From Penium margaritaceum (Eukaryota; Streptophyta; Zygnematophyceae; Desmidiales; Peniaceae), in assembly GCA_023375785.1 (NCBI GenBank), contig SZWC01002396.1:1758-23340 (forward strand): a DNA stretch of 21,583 bases. Direction: 5' to 3'. This document shows, piece after piece, positions 16,965 to 21,583 of this stretch (position 1 is the stretch's first letter; each line of letters starts with the position of its first letter). Below the pieces are notes generated by a model that saw only the letters and a list, made by a program, of their open reading frames with translations, ran no database searches and was not told the DNA's origin. The position numbers were made by a program, and so were the translations under genes.

Positions 16965-17827
16965 TGTTGGTTGTGTGGCTTCCACCCGTCACGACCGACA
17001 CTGCTAGTTTACCGATATACCCACATTCGGGGTATGTGGCAGAGGAGAGCGTGAGGACACGACGGGCCTCCGGACTGCACCGAGACTTCTCCAGCACCTA
17101 CGACAGCGCCGGCGAGACGCGGTCGATGCGTTCCGGCAGCCATGTGGGTTTGTCAGGAGGTAGGAGAGTTTTCTCGGTGGGTTCAGACCCGCGCACCCGG
17201 TTGACTGTACCGGTGCGNCCCACATTCGGGGTATATGGCAGAGGAGGGCGTGACGACACGACGGGCCTCCGGACTGCACCGAGACTTCTCCAGCACCTAC
17301 GACAGCGCCGGCGAGACGCGGTCGATGCGTTCCGGCAGCCATGTGGGCTTGTCAGGAGGTAGGAGAGTTTTCTCGGTGGGTTCAGACCCGCGCACCCGGT
17401 TGACTATATCGGTGCGACGAGGAGACCCGATGGCTATTGTGGGGCTTCGGATGTTTGGAAAGCTGTCTGTGATGTCTGAACGTTGATTCCGAGATGTTTT
17501 GGCACTACTCAATTTTTCTCGGTGGTCGAGACCCGGGCACTCGGAGAGTTGTTCCGGTGCCTCGAGGAGACCACCTTTTTTACTCTCGTGGTGTATGCAG
17601 TGTGTTCTCCCTATTGACTCATTTGGGTTCAGCAGGGGTGACGGGGCCCGGTGCGGTTAGCTGCCGGCGCCCCTATATAAGTCTGCTAGGGGCTCATTTG
17701 TAATCTCTCCTTGTTCTTTATATTCAACATTCCAGACTTAGCTAAATTCTTGCCGTCTTGCATCGCACTCACACATAGAGCTCATGTTCGTTCTTGCATG
17801 GGCCTACATGCCCTAAAGTTATTTCCA
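16965..17827 (+). repeat. 3' LTR of element 2 (with an N-joined internal duplication)
   Basis: It matches the 5' LTR from TGTTGG to TTTCCA. 17020-17217 and 17219-17416 are a 198-bp direct duplication around the N at 17218. Without it the LTR is 664 bp, one base shorter than the left LTR (a T indel near the start). TATA box at 17674-17681; hairpin units at 17379-17427 and 17524-17572. Confidence 0.92.
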
Positions 17828-17830
17828 ATT

Positions 17831-17990
17831 GCACGTACGAATGCACACACGCAGGCACGCACGCACGCAGGCACGCACGCACGCATGCACGCATGCACGC
17901 ACACACGCACGCACGCACGCACGCACACACGCACGCACGCACGCATGCATGCACGCACGCACACACGAACGCACACACGCACGCACACAC
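17831..17990. repeat. (ACGC)n microsatellite right of element 2
   Basis: Same tetranucleotide family as 9718-10154, on the other side of element 2. It includes ACAC, ATGC and CAGG variants. Confidence 0.95.
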
Positions 17991-18188
17991 CATTTAGTCC
18001 CAATCACCCCAAATTCACGCACTACTATATGTGTGCACACCACAAATTTTTCTGTACACGTACCTTCCTTGTACTCACCCATACATTATGGTAACTTTCA
18101 TAGAATATTCCTGGTCCCATTGGAGGACAAAGTCACATAATGAAGAGTCTTCCGCGTACTTCTACACACATTTACACTTTAAGAACTA
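17991..18188. other. Spacer, no gene seen
   Basis: AT-richer sequence with stops in all frames and no recognised motif. Confidence 0.5.
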
Positions 18189-18277
18189 TTGAAAAATCCC
18201 AGTTGTTTAAATGATGTCCGATCACTTCTATAGAGCTTCTCCTCCTTGTACACAAGTGTACTTTTGTATATCATTGT
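18189..18277. repeat. Isolated half-unit of the foldback satellite
   Basis: It matches the middle of the downstream satellite unit (TTGAAA, ATGAT, ATCACTTC, then TCTCCTCCTTGTACAC at 18238 and GTGTACTTTTGTAT). It then breaks off in mid-unit. The next satellite sequence resumes near 19005. Confidence 0.75.
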
Positions 18278-18984
18278 TATTTGGGCCAAATAGCCCTTCT
18301 ACCCAATCCGCGAAGGGGTCAGGAACGTCCTACCCAACGAACAAATGATATTGATGCCCTGTCCAGCGATTTAAAAAATAGGACCTCCCTGCCTACTAGC
18401 TTCACCATGCTCGATGAGCGGCATGCGCCACTGATTGAGTGAAACGAGGTGGGGCATGTCCACCCCCTCGTGATTCGCGCTCTCACACAAGAATCGCGAT
18501 CGAGCAAAAACGTCCGTTCTTGAAAACGAGCGGAAACTCCTCTATTTTTTTTTCGTCACACGCAAACCCTTCCAGTTTTAGCATTCAAACCGTAATCAAA
18601 CCACAGCCATAATAACATTAGGGGTGTAGGGTTTCATTTTTGTGCGAGCACCTACTGGGCCCCACGGTAGCGGGGCTCAGCAGGTTCCCTTTCAACGCAT
18701 GGGGAGTCTTGCACTCCCCATGCAAACCATACGCAAACCCCCACCATGAACATTCACAAACCCCTTGAATGAGGGATTTGTGAATGTTCAGAGATGTTGA
18801 TGACATCAGCATGTCGGTGCTGCATCGCATGCAAGGATGGCATGATGCGATTTATCGCTCTTCGTGGGTAAAATGTCAACATTCTCAGGTCACTGGGTAG
18901 GGGAGTCTTATTCTTCCGAACGCCTGGTAGAGTAGTTTTATTCTCCCGAACTCCTTGCAGGGCATACACACAATCAATTCTTGT
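18278..18984. other. About 0.7 kb of hairpin-rich DNA interrupting the satellite
   Basis: No coding region is supported. It contains three consecutive inverted repeats (18651-18684, 18697-18723, 18747-18790). Its ends fall inside a satellite unit, which suggests an insertion, possibly a non-autonomous DNA transposon. Terminal inverted repeats could not be defined: weak similarity exists between CTTCTACCCAAT near 18297 and the complement of ACTGGGTAGGGG near 18892. Confidence 0.45.
18651..18790. repeat. Three adjacent inverted repeats
   Basis: (1) 18651-18684: CCT-CTG-GCCCC arms against GGGGC-CAG-AGG with two non-Watson-Crick positions. (2) 18697-18707 GCATGGGGAGT pairs perfectly with 18713-18723 over a 5-nt loop. 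(3) 18747-18760 TGAACATTCACAAA pairs perfectly with 18777-18790, with further CCCT/AGGG pairing inside. Confidence 0.8.
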
Positions 18985-21317
18985 GGGTAATCCCTACATG
19001 TACCCTTTTAACTTCTGTCCACTCCCTTCATATACTCCCCTCATACACTTTCCTCTTTCTAGGGGGGGAGGAGACGGTGGGGGAAGGGGGGGTCCAAAGG
19101 ACAAAAGCGTATGAGACAAGTGTATAAAGGAGTGTATCACTAAACAAGTGACATTATGTTGAAAGAACACATTGGTGTAAATGATAACATATCACTTCCA
19201 TGAAGTTTCTCCTCCTTGTTCAGGAGTGTATGCTTTGTATGTCACTGTCATACCAGATTCTGTTTACTCCCCTTTAGACTCCCCTCATACACTTTTCACT
19301 TGACGGGTGGGGGGGGGGTCCAAATGGCAAAAGTGTACACGGCAAGTCTATGAAGGAGTGTATGACTGAACAAGTGACGTTAAGTTGAAACAATACATTT
19401 GCGTACATGATCTCATATAACTTGTATGATGTTTCTCCTCATTGTACACAAGTGTACTTTTGTATACCGCCATCATATAATTTTCTGTTCACTCCCTCAT
19501 ACAATCTCCTCATACACTTTCCACTTGATGGGGGAGGGGGGGGGAGGGAGTGGAGTCGAGGGAGGAGGGTCCAAATGACAAAAGTGTATGAGACAAGTGT
19601 ATGGAGTGTATCAATTAACAAGTGACATTATGGTGAAACAATGCATTTGTGTACATGATATCACTTCCATGAAGTTTTTTCTCCTTCTACACAATTGTAC
19701 TTTTGTATGTCACTATCATACCAAATTCTAGTCACTCCCTCATACAGTCCTCCCATACACTTCGCACTTGACGGGAGGGGGAGGGGGGGTCGGAGGGGGT
19801 CCAAAAGGGCAACAGTGTATGATGTAAGTGTATGAAGGAGTGTATCACTTAACAAGTGATGTTACGTTGAAGTAATCCATTTGTGTACATGATCCCATAA
19901 AACTTCCATTAATTCTCTCCTCCTTGTACGCAAGTGTGTTTTTGTATGTCACTGCCATACCAGATTTTGTTCACTCCCTCATACAACCTCCCCATACACT
20001 TTCCTGTTGACAGAGGGTAGGGGGAGGGAGGAGGTCGAGGGGGGGGGGGTACAAACGGCAATAGTGTATGTGACCAATGTAAGAAGGAGTGTATCACTGA
20101 ATAAGTGACGTTACGTTGAAATAATACATTTGTGTACATGATCTCATATGATCTCCATGATGTTTCTCCTCCTTGTACACAACTGTACTTTTGTGTGTCA
20201 CCATCATACAAAAATCTGTTTACTCCCTCATACACTTCCTTCATACACTTTCCACTTCATGGAGAATGAAGGTGGGAGGAGGGGTCCAAAAGACAATAAT
20301 GTATGAGGTAAGTGTACGAAGGAGTGTATCACTAAACAAGTGATGTTACAGTGAAAAAATAAATTTGTGTACATGATCACCTACCACTTATGTGAAGTTC
20401 TCCTCCTTGTACACAAGTGTACATTTGCATGCCAACGTCATATCATCTTTTGTTCACCCCCTCATACACTCCCCTCAAACACTTTCCACTCGACCAGGAG
20501 GGGGGGGGAGGGGAGGAGGGGGGATACAGAGGAGGGGCTTCCAAATGACAAAAGTGTGTGAGACGTGTATGACGGAGTGTATTAGTTAGCAAGTGATGTT
20601 ATGTTGAAATGATACATTTGTGTACATGATAACCTATCACTTCTATGAAGTTTCTACCCCTTGCACAAAAGTGTACTTTTGTATGTCACTACCATACCAA
20701 AGTTTGTTCCCTCTCTCATGCAATCCCCTCATACACTTTCCACTTGACGAAAGGGAGGGGGGGTCAGGAAAAGGGGAGGGGGGGTTCCAAACGGCAAAAG
20801 AGTACAAGGCAAGTGTATGAAGGAGTGTATCACTTAACAAGTGATGTTATGTTGAAAATCTTCATTTGTTTACATGGTCTCATGTATCTTCTATGAAGTT
20901 TCTCCTCCTTGTACACAAGTGTACTTTTTTTCATCGCTATCGCATAAAATTCCGTTCACTCCTTCATACAGTTTCCACTTGACGAGAGGGGAGGGGGGAG
21001 GTGGGGGGGTCCACAAGACAAAAGTGTATGAGGTAAGTGTATGAAGGACTACATCACTAAACAAATGACGTCACAATGAAACAATCTATTTGTGTACATG
21101 TTCACCTACCACTTCTGTGAAGTTTCTCCTCCTTATAAATCCGTGTACTTTTGTATGTCCCTGTCATACAAAATTCTGTCCACTCTCTCATACACTCATT
21201 TCAACAATTTCCAATTGATGGAAGGGGGAGGGGGTGGAGGGTCCAAAAGACAAAAGTGTTTCAGGTAAGTATATGCAGGAGTGACGTTACAATGAAACAA
21301 TACATTTGTTTTTCACT
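18985..21317. repeat. Tandem foldback satellite, about ten units of 224-254 bp
   Basis: The landmark TCTCCTCCTTGTACAC (or variants) recurs at 19208, 19434, 19679, 19916, 20165, 20399, 20653, 20901 and 21125. Ten G-rich tracts are present. Each unit has a left arm ending CTCATACACTTT, a 40-70 bp G-rich loop, and a right arm beginning AAAGTGTATGAG. In the second complete unit these are 19509-19520 and 19581-19592, a perfect 12-bp match. An outer pair (CACTCCCTCATAC against GTATGAAGGAGTG) extends the fold. A second inverted repeat GTACAC-AA-GTGTAC is in the landmark. There is no coding potential. Confidence 0.9.
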
Positions 21318-21456
21318 AAGGAAACAAAACGAGACATATGTAGATAGTGCCACCACAATGTGCTTCTCTCACATCCTAGAAACTTCTACACACATAACCA
21401 AATCTACTGTACACATGTCCTCTGGTGTATGAAAGTGGTATAATTGACTCTAAATT
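21318..21456. other. Spacer after the satellite, no gene seen
   Basis: Unique-looking AT-rich sequence without a recognised feature. It ends aaatt before the microsatellite, similar to ccaatt at the end of element 2. Confidence 0.5.
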
Positions 21457-21468
21457 GCACGCACGCAT

Positions 21469-21543
<75 letters not shown>

Positions 21544-21544
21544 T

Positions 21545-21582
<38 letters not shown>

Positions 21583-21583
21583 T
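21457..21583. repeat. (ACGC)n microsatellite running off the window
   Basis: Nearly pure GCAC/ACGC tetranucleotides with two or three ATGC variants. The right end is cut by the window edge. Confidence 0.97.

Larger units (their letters stand above)
10155..17827 (+). mobile_element. Element 2: non-autonomous Gag-like-only LTR retrotransposon (copia-type termini)
   Basis: LTRs at 10155-10819 and 16965-17827 begin TGTTGG and end TTTCCA. A TGGTATCAGAGC primer site follows the left LTR by three bases, and AGGGGGAG precedes the right LTR. The 6.1-kb interior has one long plus-strand coding region with a CCHC zinc knuckle. I find no protease, integrase, RT or RNase H motif on either strand. It could be mobilised only in trans. 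Removing the N-junction duplication makes the right LTR 664 bp against 665 on the left, with about 95% identity by eye. Both flanks are the same (ACGC)n microsatellite, so it inserted into that tract. A target duplication is not resolvable (best: gcact/gcacg if the 3' end is put at 17830). Confidence 0.88.

Noticed and set aside
10150..17835. Target-site duplication gcact/gcacg around element 2
   Set aside because: Four of five bases match, but both flanks are GCAC-repeat DNA, so the match is expected by chance and needs a non-canonical LTR end.
18319..18507. 62-aa minus-strand ORF in the satellite interruption
   Set aside because: Short, no recognisable domain, no start context, and lies in repeat-rich DNA.

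Overview
The window is repeat-dominated nuclear DNA of a eukaryote. It carries two degenerate Ty1/copia-type LTR retrotransposons of different families, both primed by a TGGTATCAGAGC (initiator-Met tRNA type) site, set among (ACGC)n microsatellites and a tandem satellite. I see no host gene, tRNA or rRNA. The initiator-Met primer site, the copia domain order and the GC-rich, CAG-rich coding style suggest the green plant lineage (alga, charophyte or bryophyte), but the lineage is an inference and nothing here proves it.

Layout. About 1-374: unannotated flank. 375-9427: element 1, a copia element on the minus strand. Its 3' LTR lies left (375-1121) and its 5' LTR right (to 9427, next to the primer site at 8591-8602). 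Between them, read right to left, are a CAG-rich leader, gag with a zinc knuckle, protease, integrase, a Pro/Ser/Ala linker of 12-residue repeats, reverse transcriptase and RNase H. It is a pseudogene with frameshifts and several in-frame stops, mostly TAG. 9428-9671: no gene. 9672-10154: (CA)n then (ACGC)n. 10155-17827: element 2, plus strand, inserted into the microsatellite. It has LTRs of about 665 bp, a primer site, a CAG-rich then purine-rich leader, one long gag-like reading frame with a CCHC zinc knuckle and internal protein repeats, no recognisable pol, then a tandem array of structured hairpins and a polypurine tract. 17831-17990: (ACGC)n. About 18189-21317: satellite of 224-254 bp foldback units with G-rich loops, interrupted by about 0.7 kb of unrelated hairpin-rich DNA. 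21457-21583: (ACGC)n, running off the window.

How the parts relate. Element 2 looks like a non-autonomous, Gag-like-only retrotransposon that would need reverse transcriptase and integrase in trans. Element 1 shares its primer site, its polypurine tract and the first nine bases of the LTR (TGTTGGTTT), so a relative of element 1 is a plausible supplier. Both elements also share an unusual leader design (primer site, CAG-rich stretch, purine/A-rich stretch, coding).

The strongest candidate for something undescribed is a family of 44-49 nt units (conserved GGTCGAGACCCG and ACGAGGAGACC flanks around a usually 26-nt self-complementary core). Their cores differ in sequence but keep the same bulged stem-loop shape. 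They occur twice in each element 2 LTR and at least six times in its internal 3' array. A caution for every reader: the three single-N positions (4365, 15754, 17218) each sit exactly between two equal-length near-identical direct repeats (338, 521 and 198 bp) and look like unmerged contig overlaps, so the true window is probably about 1.06 kb shorter.
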